A stretch of DNA of 64,000 nt from a virus. The notes beneath the pieces were generated by a model. That model worked only from the letters and a program-made list of their open reading frames with translations, was not told the origin of the DNA and made no database searches. Shown piece after piece: positions 1 to 8,411 of the stretch (the first letter of the stretch is position 1; each line of letters begins with the position of its first letter). The stretch spans positions 62,001-126,000 of the IMG/VR virus record IMGVR_UViG_3300050821_001428. One strand, written 5' to 3'. The position numbers and the translations under genes are program-made.

Positions 1-434
1 ATGAGATTGTCAATAGCTCGCGGGATAATGGGGCAGACGTAATCCTCATCGATCAGCTACAATATGTAGAGTCGGAAGACGGAGTAAACCTCGGATCACA
101 CAATGCCACCGGTATGTATTGGAAGGTACTAAATAAGGCGCGGGATTACACCGACGAGGGACCAATCCTATACGCACACCAATTCAACAGAGCAGCCATG
201 AATTCCGATACCATGCCATCAATGGAGATGGCAAAGGGTTCGTCTTCTATCGAAGAGACTGCTACACTAGCATTAGGCATATGGGCCAACAGAGATATGC
301 GCCGTTTAGGCCAACTAGAGATTGGCGTATTATGTGCGCGTAACCATGAACACGCATCATGGGAGATTCAGGTCGAACGCAAATACGGGTGTAGCTTGAA
401 TATTACTAGGCGAACTGACTTAGATGAAGAATGA
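1..434 (+). CDS. Replicative DNA helicase, DnaB-like, C-terminal part (5' end outside window)
   Basis: The reading frame is open from base 3 to the stop at 432-434, so only the last ~143 residues are present and the gene begins before the window. The first visible segment contains DVILIDQLQYVE, a Walker B strand of the RecA-fold DnaB C-terminal domain, followed by a lysine/arginine-rich stretch ending in LGIWANRD and an antiparallel strand pattern (ASWEIQVERKYGC) like the end of DnaB-family ATPases. DnaB hexamers unwind DNA ahead of the polymerase at the phage fork. The frame overlaps the next small gene by 11 bp and the primase gene follows, a helicase-primase neighbourhood typical of phage replisomes. 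The Walker A motif lies upstream and cannot be checked, so a UvsX/RecA-like ATPase is not fully excluded. Confidence 0.75.
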   Translation, partial: EIVNSSRDNGADVILIDQLQYVESEDGVNLGSHNATGMYWKVLNKARDYTDEGPILYAHQFNRAAMNSDTMPSMEMAKGSSSIEETATLALGIWANRDMRRLGQLEIGVLCARNHEHASWEIQVERKYGCSLNITRRTDLDEE

Positions 435-630
435 CGGTCGTAGATTAAATGTACCACCGTGGGTATCGGACCCCGATCTAGTCGCGCCCTGCTTATGCGG
501 TGAGGAATTTGACCCAGACAGCTATTATATTATCGTTCAAGATCCATATACGAACCTCAAACGTTGGTTTCATCTAACATGCTTACAAGACATGCAAGGC
601 TTTTTCTTTGACATCGAAAATGAAGATTAG
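424..630 (+). CDS. Small cysteine-containing protein, possible zinc knuckle (68 aa)
   Basis: I do not recognise the family. The protein has a C-x-C pair (APCLCGEEF) and, about 30 residues later, an H-x2-C pair (FHLTCLQ), together a plausible four-ligand zinc site of a small treble-clef or RING-like fold. It overlaps the helicase end by 11 bp, and its last codons overlap the ATG of the primase gene, so translational coupling within one replication operon is likely. A role next to helicase and primase is inference from position only. Confidence 0.6.
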   Translation: MKNDGRRLNVPPWVSDPDLVAPCLCGEEFDPDSYYIIVQDPYTNLKRWFHLTCLQDMQGFFFDIENED

Positions 631-1711
631 ATACTATGAATTCGTAGATGATATTGATCTTGATGCTCTATACGAAGCAATCGGATTTGATCCCCTAGTA
701 AATATAAAGGACAATGACATTGGGCATTGTCTATTTCCAGACAATCATTCCCATGGCGATACAACTGGTAAATTTGCTATTCATCGCGGCAAGAAGATTT
801 ATAATTGCTATAAGTGTGGTGGAGGGTCGCTACTATCCTTGATAGTAGAATTATATGGGTGGACCGTGGAGGAAGCTACCCGTTATTTACGTACATTTGC
901 CATCGGTGATACTCGGAGCGATTCTGAATTTGCAGATCATTTGATGAAGATGTTGGGATATCAGGGAGAGAAACCATATCCTATTCCATACTTCAACGAA
1001 CGTGTACTTGATAAATTTGACGGGCCAGTCGACTACTTTAGGCGCAGAGGTATCTCTAATGAAGTAATCAATGACTGTCGCCTATGTTATTCAACGGAGG
1101 TAGTTAGAACAGCACCGATTAGGATGCGTGATAATGAATCCGTGAAAATCGATACGGACTATGTAGGTCCGGCTGCAATTTTCCCACATTTTTGGAAGGG
1201 CCGTCTTGTCGGATGGCAATCACGATGGATTGATTATCCAGATCCTAATCAACACCGACATACAGATGACACATTTCCCAAGTGGCTACCTAAGTATACG
1301 AATACTAGCTCATTTCCAAAGCATAATTCAATATATAATTATGACTGGTGCTTAACACAGAGCGATAAGATAGTAATCTGTGAGTCGGTGCCAACGGTAC
1401 TATTTTTGCGATCTAATGGTATACCTGCTATAGCATATTTTGGCGATGCACCAAGTCAAGAACAGTTAAAGATGTGTCGTCGTTTTACCCAAGGTGTAAT
1501 CTTAGCTCCCGACAACGACAGTAATGGTGATAAACTACTTATTAGTGCTACTAACGCGCTTCAAGACTTTATTGATGTGTGGCACGTACCCAAGGTTGGT
1601 GCGTCCCATGATGATCTAGGGACATATGCAGACTATGAAGATGGCCCACAACTTGTAAAGGAGCATTTAGACCTAGCTGAATTATCATATCTAATACCTA
1701 GCTATTACTAA
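620..1711 (+). CDS. DNA primase, CHC2 zinc finger plus TOPRIM
   Basis: Makes RNA primers for lagging-strand synthesis. Near the N-terminus is a zinc-binding region with C37, the DNHSHGD histidines, and C63/C66 in NCYKCGGG, followed by a helix-rich segment (LLSLIVELYGWTVEEA) as in DnaG-type CHC2 fingers. The central part holds aromatic-rich catalytic-core sequence. From roughly residue 250 there is a TOPRIM-like domain: IVICESVPTVLFL supplies the conserved glutamate and ILAPDNDSNGDK supplies the D-x-D motif for metal binding. At 363 residues it is shorter than bacterial DnaG, with little room for a C-terminal helicase-binding domain. A TTG twelve bases upstream (608) is in frame, but the ATG at 620, overlapping the previous stop, is the better start. 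Confidence 0.85.
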   Translation: MKIRYYEFVDDIDLDALYEAIGFDPLVNIKDNDIGHCLFPDNHSHGDTTGKFAIHRGKKIYNCYKCGGGSLLSLIVELYGWTVEEATRYLRTFAIGDTRSDSEFADHLMKMLGYQGEKPYPIPYFNERVLDKFDGPVDYFRRRGISNEVINDCRLCYSTEVVRTAPIRMRDNESVKIDTDYVGPAAIFPHFWKGRLVGWQSRWIDYPDPNQHRHTDDTFPKWLPKYTNTSSFPKHNSIYNYDWCLTQSDKIVICESVPTVLFLRSNGIPAIAYFGDAPSQEQLKMCRRFTQGVILAPDNDSNGDKLLISATNALQDFIDVWHVPKVGASHDDLGTYADYEDGPQLVKEHLDLAELSYLIPSYY

Positions 1712-1738
1712 CAAACCGTAAGATAATAGTTAGACTTC

Positions 1739-1861
1739 ATGTTCACCAAGACCGCTGATATTCCAACTTCCTCTGCAAAGATTGTCCCTCATGATGATCC
1801 CCAGGTTAAGAAGATCAAGGAAGATTTATCCTCGGGCAAGAAAATCAAGAAGTCACTGTAA
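1739..1861 (+). CDS. Possible 40-residue basic peptide
   Basis: A short ATG frame lies between the primase stop and the promoter of the next gene. It reads MFTKTADIPTSSAKIVPHDD at the start and ends in a lysine-rich tail (KKIKEDLSSGKKIKKSL). Codon choice (AAG, GTC, ATC rich) resembles neighbouring genes, which favours a real gene. The upstream ribosome site is weak (only GTAAG). No function can be assigned. Confidence 0.4.
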   Translation: MFTKTADIPTSSAKIVPHDDPQVKKIKEDLSSGKKIKKSL

Positions 1862-1877
1862 CTAAATAGCATACCTG

Positions 1878-1886
1878 TGCTATAGT
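1878..1886 (+). promoter_or_regulatory. Extended -10 promoter for the 1927-3006 gene
   Basis: TGCTATAGT fits the extended -10 form TG-n-TATAnT. Transcription would start near 1893, giving a leader of about 34 nt. That leader contains a short hairpin (GACTC/GAGTC around 1897-1911) and then a good ribosome site, AAAGGA, five bases before the ATG at 1927. The same -10 type precedes several other plus-strand units in this window. Confidence 0.55.
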
Positions 1887-1926
1887 TTATTCATCGACTC
1901 TATATGAGTCACTATTAAAGGATAAT

Positions 1927-3006
1927 ATGCCTAATTTCAATAAGGACGCCGCTAATCGCGGTAATGAAGTAGTCGAGCGTGGTACCGGAGGCGGTAATTT
2001 CCGTCCATTCCTGTCAAAGATTTACTGGAAGGAAGCGGATGATAGTCGTTTCATCCTGATTCTCAATCCACTTGAGGAAATTGTACGTTTGAAGTTTCAC
2101 CCTTTCGTAGAAACCGACGAGGGTGGTCGTGATATTATTGCCCGTACCGATCCTGGTATTGGTGAGCGCGTAGATCCGATTGAGGATAGTTGGGGTTATA
2201 CCCCCCGTGTCACCGATCTTATGATCGCCGTTGAGCTTGAGCCTATTTACGAGACTAAGATCGTCAATAAGCGCGAGCGTCAGTCGGTTACTGGATTTGG
2301 TGTAGTAACGAGGACTATCGAACGTCGTATTCGTGACGAAGCCGGTGAGCTTACTGATGATAAGGAAGAGGTTGAGATTCCGATTGTAGGATATATCACT
2401 CAGTCACCCTTCAACTTTGGTAATCTACTCAATGCTTATGAGAATAACGAGAACCCAATCCACTTGACTCCTTTCAAGGTGACTCAGGTTGGTGCTGGGT
2501 CTGGGAAGACATATAGCTTTGACGGCTATCCGGATGCTACATTCGATTTGACTAATCTATTCGAATACATTGAGAATATCTCATATGTTAGCGATCCAGA
2601 TGAGTTGATTGATCTTATTGATGGTCTAGAGCAGGAGGATGCCGGTGTAGTTATCGGTCAGTACCTGCTTGATCTGAAGATTAATGAGCTTGCAGATCCG
2701 GAATATTATGACGAGATTTTCAAGGCTATCACTAAGCCTTCTCGTTTTCAAAAGGAAACTAAGTCAGATAGTAAATCTGCCAGACCTAAGCGTTCTTCAC
2801 AGCGTGCTACTCCTGTAGCTAAGACTGTTGTGTCGGATGATGAGGGAGATGTAGATGACGCACCGGATATAGATGACACTCCAAGTGTTTCTAATAAACC
2901 CGTAGCACGCTCTCGTAAGCCAGGGGAGTCTAAGAGCAGTCCTTCCTCTGCGCGTACAAAGCTTGAAGAACTCAAGGCTCTTCAAGCTATCAAGGCCGCT
3001 GCATAA
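1927..3006 (+). CDS. Probable single-stranded DNA-binding / replication accessory protein
   Basis: A 359-residue protein with its own promoter and strong ribosome site, implying high expression. The N-terminal ~230 residues contain beta-rich sequence beginning NFRPFLSKIYWKEADDSRFI, a pattern I associate with phage ssDNA-binding proteins of the T4 gp32 type of role. The C-terminal ~90 residues are low complexity: a basic serine-rich stretch (SDSKSARPKRSSQ), then a strongly acidic segment (DDEGDVDDAPDIDD), then a basic end. Acidic flexible tails are usual in SSBs, where they recruit replisome partners. Its place between primase and RNase H/polymerase fits. No signature residue proves DNA binding, so the role is inferred from architecture and context. 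Confidence 0.5.
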   Translation: MPNFNKDAANRGNEVVERGTGGGNFRPFLSKIYWKEADDSRFILILNPLEEIVRLKFHPFVETDEGGRDIIARTDPGIGERVDPIEDSWGYTPRVTDLMIAVELEPIYETKIVNKRERQSVTGFGVVTRTIERRIRDEAGELTDDKEEVEIPIVGYITQSPFNFGNLLNAYENNENPIHLTPFKVTQVGAGSGKTYSFDGYPDATFDLTNLFEYIENISYVSDPDELIDLIDGLEQEDAGVVIGQYLLDLKINELADPEYYDEIFKAITKPSRFQKETKSDSKSARPKRSSQRATPVAKTVVSDDEGDVDDAPDIDDTPSVSNKPVARSRKPGESKSSPSSARTKLEELKALQAIKAAA

Positions 3007-3025
3007 TCGCTCTAGTTGATATCAT

Positions 3026-3063
3026 ACCTATGATCCACCTGTGATGGGTGGATCATAGGTTTT
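3026..3063 (+). terminator. Rho-independent terminator after the SSB-like gene
   Basis: A perfect 14-bp stem (3026-3039 with 3047-3060) with a 7-nt loop is followed by a run of T (3060-3063). It lies 20 bp after the stop of the SSB-like gene and upstream of RNase H, so it separates the highly expressed gene from the rest of the operon or lets only part of the transcripts through. Confidence 0.85.
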
Positions 3064-3085
3064 ATCAGTCATCATTAGAGGTTAA

Positions 3086-3559
3086 ATGTCGCATAAATCA
3101 ACCGAGCAGCCACAAAATTGGGCGCTTTATACCGATGGTTCAAGCGACTCAAGGGATAAGTCCGGAGGTTGGGCTTGGGTAGCATTCGACGCTTATCAGG
3201 GAGAGATGTCTGATAGTGGCGGAATAATGGGTACTACCAATAATCGTATGGAAATGACAGCCTGGATTGAGGGTTTACAAGAGTTATTCCTCTTATTTGG
3301 CGCATGTCGTGTTATAGTGTACTCTGACAGTGAATATGTCGGGCTAGGCGCGATGGATCGCGGTCGGCACCGTAATAAAAATAACGATTTGTGGAAACAA
3401 TTAGATCAGATCATTGACAACCATCTTTATGTGGAGTTTAACCACGTTAAGGGACATAAAGATGATGTAGTCAATAATATTGTCGATGTCATGGCGGGGA
3501 ACGCAAGGAAACAATACCGAGATGAGCATAAAGCATATGAACCCAGCCCCATTGCATGA
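3086..3559 (+). CDS. Ribonuclease HI
   Basis: Degrades RNA in RNA:DNA hybrids, removing primers from Okazaki fragments. The type-1 RNase H catalytic set is visible: D17 (LYTDGSS), E56 (NRMEMTAW), D81 (VIVYSDSEY), H124 (VKGHKDD) and D134 (NIVDVMAG). The length of 157 residues is normal for the single-domain enzyme. The ATG at 3086 follows AGAGG at good spacing. The end of the gene overlaps the start of the DNA polymerase gene, so the two are likely coupled. Confidence 0.92.
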   Translation: MSHKSTEQPQNWALYTDGSSDSRDKSGGWAWVAFDAYQGEMSDSGGIMGTTNNRMEMTAWIEGLQELFLLFGACRVIVYSDSEYVGLGAMDRGRHRNKNNDLWKQLDQIIDNHLYVEFNHVKGHKDDVVNNIVDVMAGNARKQYRDEHKAYEPSPIA

Positions 3560-6500
3560 TCACTCTATGTGGTCGCAGCTTGACGGTTGGTCTACCCCTG
3601 AGGAAATGGCACAAAGAGCCGTCCAGATTGGAGCGTGCGGCTGCGGCATCAGCGACCACGGCAATGTCGCCGGGCACCTAGAGTTCGCAAAGGCTACTCA
3701 TAAATATGATATCAAGCCTGTTTTTGGCGTCGAGCTATATCACGGTCTTAAACCAGTGCATGATAAAGAACGCGATCAGGCACACCTGATCGCCTTTGCA
3801 CAGAATGACGAGGGATTACGTAACCTATGGCGTCTGGTCAACCAGACTGGACGCAATGATCACTTCCACCACGTAGGTCGTGTGTTTTGGGATGACCTAG
3901 AGAAGTATAAAGATGGGATTACATTCACATCCGCATGTGCCCTTGGCTTAGTTCCTCGTGAGATTGTTAAGGGTAACTACGATTCGTTGAATCGTTATCT
4001 AGATATCCTCCGCGACAATTTCTTCATTGAAATCAGCACATATCCTGGTGATGCTGTCTTTAAGGACAAGGATAGCGAGCATGGTATATCTATGCGTACA
4101 TATAATGAAGCTCTGGTTGATATTGCTCATGAGCGCGGTATCCCTATCGTTTATGGAGATGATGGGCACTACTCATCTCCAGACCAATTTGTATTCCATG
4201 ACGCTTACTTAGCGCGACAGACTAATCAATCTGTTTATACACCTATTGAAGATCGCACGATGTATCACCCACCAAACGCGGTAGTGATCAAAGATATAGA
4301 TATGATTTATGAAAATCTTTCGTATCTTCCTGTCGCTGTGATCGATGAGGCTGTCAATAATGCTAATGTTATTATTCAACGCGCATCTGCGCAATTGCCC
4401 GAGATTCGCAGACACCTGCCTGTATACCTTCCGTCCACTTCGCCTTGGGTGACAGAAGAACAGAAGCAGCTATCGCCTGAAGAGCTATTTATTAATCTGG
4501 TAACAGACGGGATTCATGCACGATATGGAGACACGCCTTCGGATGCGGTCTGGGAACGAACCTTCTATGAGGTCGAAACACTAATCCGTGACGGTATTCA
4601 CCATTACTTCCTCATGGGTTGGGATGAGATGAAGATAGCTGATGAATTAGGCATCGAACGTGGCCCTGGGCGTGGTTCAAGCGGCGGGTCTATCGTCGCT
4701 TATGCCCTGAGTATCACTGATGTATGTCCCTTGCACTATGGGCTTATTTTTGAACGTTTCTGGAACTCAGGTCGTGTAGATGGCTTCCCCGATATCGACT
4801 CGGACTTCAGTCGTGCAAGACGTGGCGAGATGATTGAAGCATTACGCAAGCGTTGGGGCAATGATAGAGTCGTTGCTATCGGTACGACTGGTTATCTCAA
4901 GCCTAAGGCCGTTATTGATAAGCTATCTGGTGCCTGCGAAATCACTTATAAAGAAGTCGACGAGCTAAAGGGGATCGTAGGTCGCACAACTAAGATCGAA
5001 ATCCTTGGTCATGAGCAGATCGGTTGGAATCCGGATCTAGAACCCGGCAAGAAATATTATGTTAAGGATGACGTAGGCGAGGATATTATCCAATGGATCA
5101 ATGCCGACCCAGAACGTGCTGATAAGCGTGAATATTTTGTATTAATGTGTGAGGCTACCTGCTCTCGCGTATCGCAGTACGGCGTTCACGCATCTGGCCT
5201 AGTGATTAGCGATGTTGATACCGATTCCGAGCTACCTGCCCAAATTCGCGGTGGTAAGGATGGCGTACCCGCGACGATGTTTACAATGTCTGACGTAGAT
5301 AAACGTATGTTTGTTAAGCTAGATATTCTCGGTTTACGAACCCTTGACGTTCTTGCGTATTGGAAGAATGCCATGAAGGATGGGCATGATATCGATATTC
5401 AATGGTCAGGTCTTGATCGTCAAGACCATCCGGACGATATGTGGAAAATGATCCATCAAGGATTTACCGCCGGTATCTTCCAAGTCGAAGATGGATACGG
5501 GCGTCAGCTATGTAAACGAATGCTACCAAATTCTATTATGGATCTTGCGGTGATTGGTGCTTTAAACCGACCTGGACCGATCCAAGCTGGTATTCCAGAC
5601 AACTATATAGCCAGACGTAATGGCGAGCAAGAGGTTAGTTATCCGCACCCAAGATTTGAAGAGCTAATGGCCAAGCATCTTGATAATACTTATGGATTGT
5701 GGTGTTTCCAAGAGCAGATTATTAACTACTTTAATGAACTTGGTTACACCAAGAGTGAGTCGGATGCTATTCGTAAGATTATGGGTAAGAAAAAGCCAGA
5801 GCAGATGGATGCTGTACGAGATGGCGGAGATGAGTGGGAGGGTCGTGGGTATCTGCATATGGCGGTTGAAGCGGGTATCCCTCTAGATATTGCCGAGCGC
5901 ATCTGGGAAGATCTTGAGGGCTTTGCTGATTACTGTTTCAACCTGTCTCACTCTGTCGTATACGGAGTGATTACGTTCCGTACAGTATTTGCTAAATACT
6001 ATGGTGCTCCTGAATTCTATGCTGCGGTGATTCGCTCGCTTGTACCTTCTTCAGAAGATGGTGATTCTAAGAAAAAGACTTCTAGTGGCGATAAACGTAA
6101 GAAGATGCTTCCTGTTATTGTTCAAGAATGTCGTAGGTTAGGTATCGATATTCAGCCGCCCGATATTAGATACTCTAAGGGGTATACATATGCCGAACAA
6201 GGGTCGGTCTACCTCGGATTTAGTGAGATTAACACCGTTCGTGCTAGCGGTAGCTATATCGTGGAGTTGCGAGATAAACACAATCTAGACATCTCAACAT
6301 TCGAAAATTTCCAAGCATCATTTAATGCTTATAATGATAGTTGGAATGCTTCCAAAAAAGCAGCTATCAAAGCGGGAATCGGTGAGGACTATGCCAGTAT
6401 CCGTTCGCCTAAGCAGAGATTAGGTGCTAAGAAAATTGTAAACCTAGGCCGGGTCGGTGCTTGGAATAACATTGTCGGTATGACGCATTCTATGACAGAA

Positions 6501-6914
6501 CAACAGGAGATTGAAGAAGAACTCCTTGAATGTGTGCTTACTGATAACTCACTAGAAATTCTAGAATCTAACTTAGAGCGTATTAGCGAATGTGATGATT
6601 ATGCCGATGTGCTAATGTCATGGGTGGATAAGGCATATGACGTGGAAGACCCGAATAGTTACATTGATTATATGCTCCCTGGGGTGATTACTAATATTGA
6701 TGAGAAAATTGCTCGTAAAAGCGGCGAACCTTTTGGTATACTTACAGTTACATATGAAGAAAATGAAATTGAATTTATCGTGTATGCTACGTTATGGAAG
6801 CGGGTTAAGCCGAATTTCAAGATACGCACACCGGGGATCTTCGAAATTCGTCAGGGTCCCGATACGCAATGGGGTCCATCGTATGTATTCAGAAACGGGA
6901 GCATTTTAAAGTAA
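3522..6914 (+). CDS. dnaE: DNA polymerase III alpha subunit (DnaE type)
   Basis: The phage replicative polymerase, of the bacterial C family. The N-terminal PHP domain begins almost at residue 1 with LHDHS and continues with SDHGN, VFGVELYH, HLIAFA, SACALG and GDDGHY. The palm carries PDIDSDFSR (around residue 424) and VKLDILGL (D601), giving the three catalytic aspartates. Next come the Y-F-N-L-S-H-S finger motif and a C-terminal OB-like region (LPGVITNIDEK...). The length of 1131 residues is normal for DnaE. The frame extends back to a TTG at 3480, but the PHP domain starts at the ATGs at 3522 or 3537; I use 3522. It overlaps RNase H by 38 bp. The PHP metal ligands look intact, unlike E. 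coli DnaE. The recA-like gene follows immediately. Confidence 0.95.
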   Translation: MSIKHMNPAPLHDHSMWSQLDGWSTPEEMAQRAVQIGACGCGISDHGNVAGHLEFAKATHKYDIKPVFGVELYHGLKPVHDKERDQAHLIAFAQNDEGLRNLWRLVNQTGRNDHFHHVGRVFWDDLEKYKDGITFTSACALGLVPREIVKGNYDSLNRYLDILRDNFFIEISTYPGDAVFKDKDSEHGISMRTYNEALVDIAHERGIPIVYGDDGHYSSPDQFVFHDAYLARQTNQSVYTPIEDRTMYHPPNAVVIKDIDMIYENLSYLPVAVIDEAVNNANVIIQRASAQLPEIRRHLPVYLPSTSPWVTEEQKQLSPEELFINLVTDGIHARYGDTPSDAVWERTFYEVETLIRDGIHHYFLMGWDEMKIADELGIERGPGRGSSGGSIVAYALSITDVCPLHYGLIFERFWNSGRVDGFPDIDSDFSRARRGEMIEALRKRWGNDRVVAIGTTGYLKPKAVIDKLSGACEITYKEVDELKGIVGRTTKIEILGHEQIGWNPDLEPGKKYYVKDDVGEDIIQWINADPERADKREYFVLMCEATCSRVSQYGVHASGLVISDVDTDSELPAQIRGGKDGVPATMFTMSDVDKRMFVKLDILGLRTLDVLAYWKNAMKDGHDIDIQWSGLDRQDHPDDMWKMIHQGFTAGIFQVEDGYGRQLCKRMLPNSIMDLAVIGALNRPGPIQAGIPDNYIARRNGEQEVSYPHPRFEELMAKHLDNTYGLWCFQEQIINYFNELGYTKSESDAIRKIMGKKKPEQMDAVRDGGDEWEGRGYLHMAVEAGIPLDIAERIWEDLEGFADYCFNLSHSVVYGVITFRTVFAKYYGAPEFYAAVIRSLVPSSEDGDSKKKTSSGDKRKKMLPVIVQECRRLGIDIQPPDIRYSKGYTYAEQGSVYLGFSEINTVRASGSYIVELRDKHNLDISTFENFQASFNAYNDSWNASKKAAIKAGIGEDYASIRSPKQRLGAKKIVNLGRVGAWNNIVGMTHSMTEQQEIEEELLECVLTDNSLEILESNLERISECDDYADVLMSWVDKAYDVEDPNSYIDYMLPGVITNIDEKIARKSGEPFGILTVTYEENEIEFIVYATLWKRVKPNFKIRTPGIFEIRQGPDTQWGPSYVFRNGSILK

Positions 6915-8036
6915 ATGAGTAATCTTAATAAACTTAAAGAAGTATATGCTAGACGCTATGGTAATGAATACGTAAACGTAGATGGCAAGAAATATAGTCT
7001 AGATGTAGTGCCAACAGGATCGCTAATGATGGACTATAAAACCGGTATTGGCGGGTTCCCCTACGGAGGGACCGTTGAGGTATTTGGAGGTAACCGAATC
7101 GGCAAGAGTTCGGCAGTATTATATCCCGTCCTTGGCAATGTGCAAAAGCAGGGGAAGATCCCCGCTCTTATTCAGGTAGAGCCGCGCTTTCGTACAGAGG
7201 AAGATAAGGAATGGGCACGTCGTATTGGTGGGTTTGATCCTGATAATGCCCTGATCCTTGAACCCGATCATGCTGACGAGGCATTCGACATGCTCAGAGA
7301 CTTAGTGTTTGATGACGTGGTACAGTATATCGCCATCGACTCACTTGGCGCATTAGGTAATAGAACGAGTGCCGTCAAGGACGGTAAGCCTAAAGCTTAT
7401 GGTATTTCTGGTGCTGTTACTTCGGTTATGAATGATATCTTACCGCGCTTACATAAGAACAAGATAGGATTGCTGGTATTAAATCAGCAACGCCAAACCG
7501 GGCAATATAATGGCACTACTATGTACGACTCTCCTGGTGGGGAGGGTTTACATCACAATATGATGATGCGTATTCAATTAAAGCCCAACGGTAAACAGCG
7601 TTTTAACGCGACCGTTGATGGCGACACGGTATTGGTAGGACGAGATGTCAAAGCAGTATTCGTAAAGAATAATCTATCTGAGTCACAAGAGAAGACAGCT
7701 ACTTTTAATTTCTTCTTTATCGAGACAGATAAATACGGCATTGGTATTGATAAGGCTGGTGATGTTGTTAATACGGGCGTGCTGACGGGTGTTATCAAAA
7801 GGTCTGGTGCCTGGTATACACATCCAACATTCCCTAAGATCAAGAGCGGCGAGAGTAAAATCAATGGCGTAGATGCAACGGGAACATTTTTGGTTGAAAA
7901 TCCCGATGCTTATCAACAGGTTCGCGCCGAGGTGTTAGAGTCGATGGTTCGTAAGGAACTTAATGCGAAGGCGAAGCTACGCGATATTAAGCACGCCAAT
8001 GTATCGGTAGAAGCGGATACGGACGAGGATGAATGA
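6915..8036 (+). CDS. RecA-like recombinase
   Basis: Strand-exchange ATPase for recombination and repair of phage DNA. Walker A is GGNRIGKSS (residues 58-66), a variant of the usual RecA P-loop. Walker B is YIAIDSLGAL with D142. A loop with LLVLNQQRQTGQY and the following SPGGEGLHHNMMMRIQL matches the RecA L2/core end. The length of 373 residues is as expected, and the C-terminus is acidic (VEADTDEDE), as in many RecA proteins. The ATG directly follows the polymerase stop (TAA-ATG), so translation is coupled. The RecA identity rests on fold motifs; a UvsX-type branch is possible. Confidence 0.88.
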   Translation: MSNLNKLKEVYARRYGNEYVNVDGKKYSLDVVPTGSLMMDYKTGIGGFPYGGTVEVFGGNRIGKSSAVLYPVLGNVQKQGKIPALIQVEPRFRTEEDKEWARRIGGFDPDNALILEPDHADEAFDMLRDLVFDDVVQYIAIDSLGALGNRTSAVKDGKPKAYGISGAVTSVMNDILPRLHKNKIGLLVLNQQRQTGQYNGTTMYDSPGGEGLHHNMMMRIQLKPNGKQRFNATVDGDTVLVGRDVKAVFVKNNLSESQEKTATFNFFFIETDKYGIGIDKAGDVVNTGVLTGVIKRSGAWYTHPTFPKIKSGESKINGVDATGTFLVENPDAYQQVRAEVLESMVRKELNAKAKLRDIKHANVSVEADTDEDE

Positions 8037-8048
8037 ATAGACTGAGTA

Positions 8049-8411
8049 ATGGCTCATAGAGGGACTAAAAAAGAGCTATCGGTTCGTCATGAAAATCATG
8101 TAGCACATGTGTTGGGCGGCAAGCGTAGTAAGTCGTCGGGGGCATCTGTAACCGATAAGGGCGATGTTCGCGCTAATGACCTTGTTATAGAGTGTAAAAT
8201 GACAATGGGTCGCCTACCTACTTTTATAAGACAATTTGAAAAGGTTGCATCAGAAGCGTATGAAGAAGGGTTAACGCCCATGATGACACTTCGGTATTAT
8301 GATCCCGTTAGTATCATCTCTGATACTAACGGTTGGATAGATATAGCTGTTATGCTTTTGGGTGACGCCGGTGAACGAGAGGAAATATTTTATGCCGATA
8401 AAATTCGATAA
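8049..8411 (+). CDS. Small PD-(D/E)XK nuclease, Holliday-junction resolvase-like
   Basis: A 120-residue protein. The arrangement HENHVAHVLGGKRSKSSGA, then KGDVRANDLVIECKMT, then a helical segment with RQFEKVASEAYEEG resembles archaeal Hjc-type and phage RecB-like nucleases: an N-terminal glutamate, the D of KGDV and E-x-K of IECKM as the metal site. Such enzymes cut four-way junctions or branched replication intermediates before packaging. It sits between the RecA-like gene and an exonuclease gene. Sequence-specific cleavage (restriction-like) is an alternative, but the recombination context favours a resolvase. Confidence 0.65.
   Translation: MAHRGTKKELSVRHENHVAHVLGGKRSKSSGASVTDKGDVRANDLVIECKMTMGRLPTFIRQFEKVASEAYEEGLTPMMTLRYYDPVSIISDTNGWIDIAVMLLGDAGEREEIFYADKIR

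Noticed and set aside
3480-3521. Upstream TTG start for the DNA polymerase
   Set aside because: The PHP domain begins at LHDHS just after the ATGs at 3522/3537; the extra residues are only the antiphase of RNase H.
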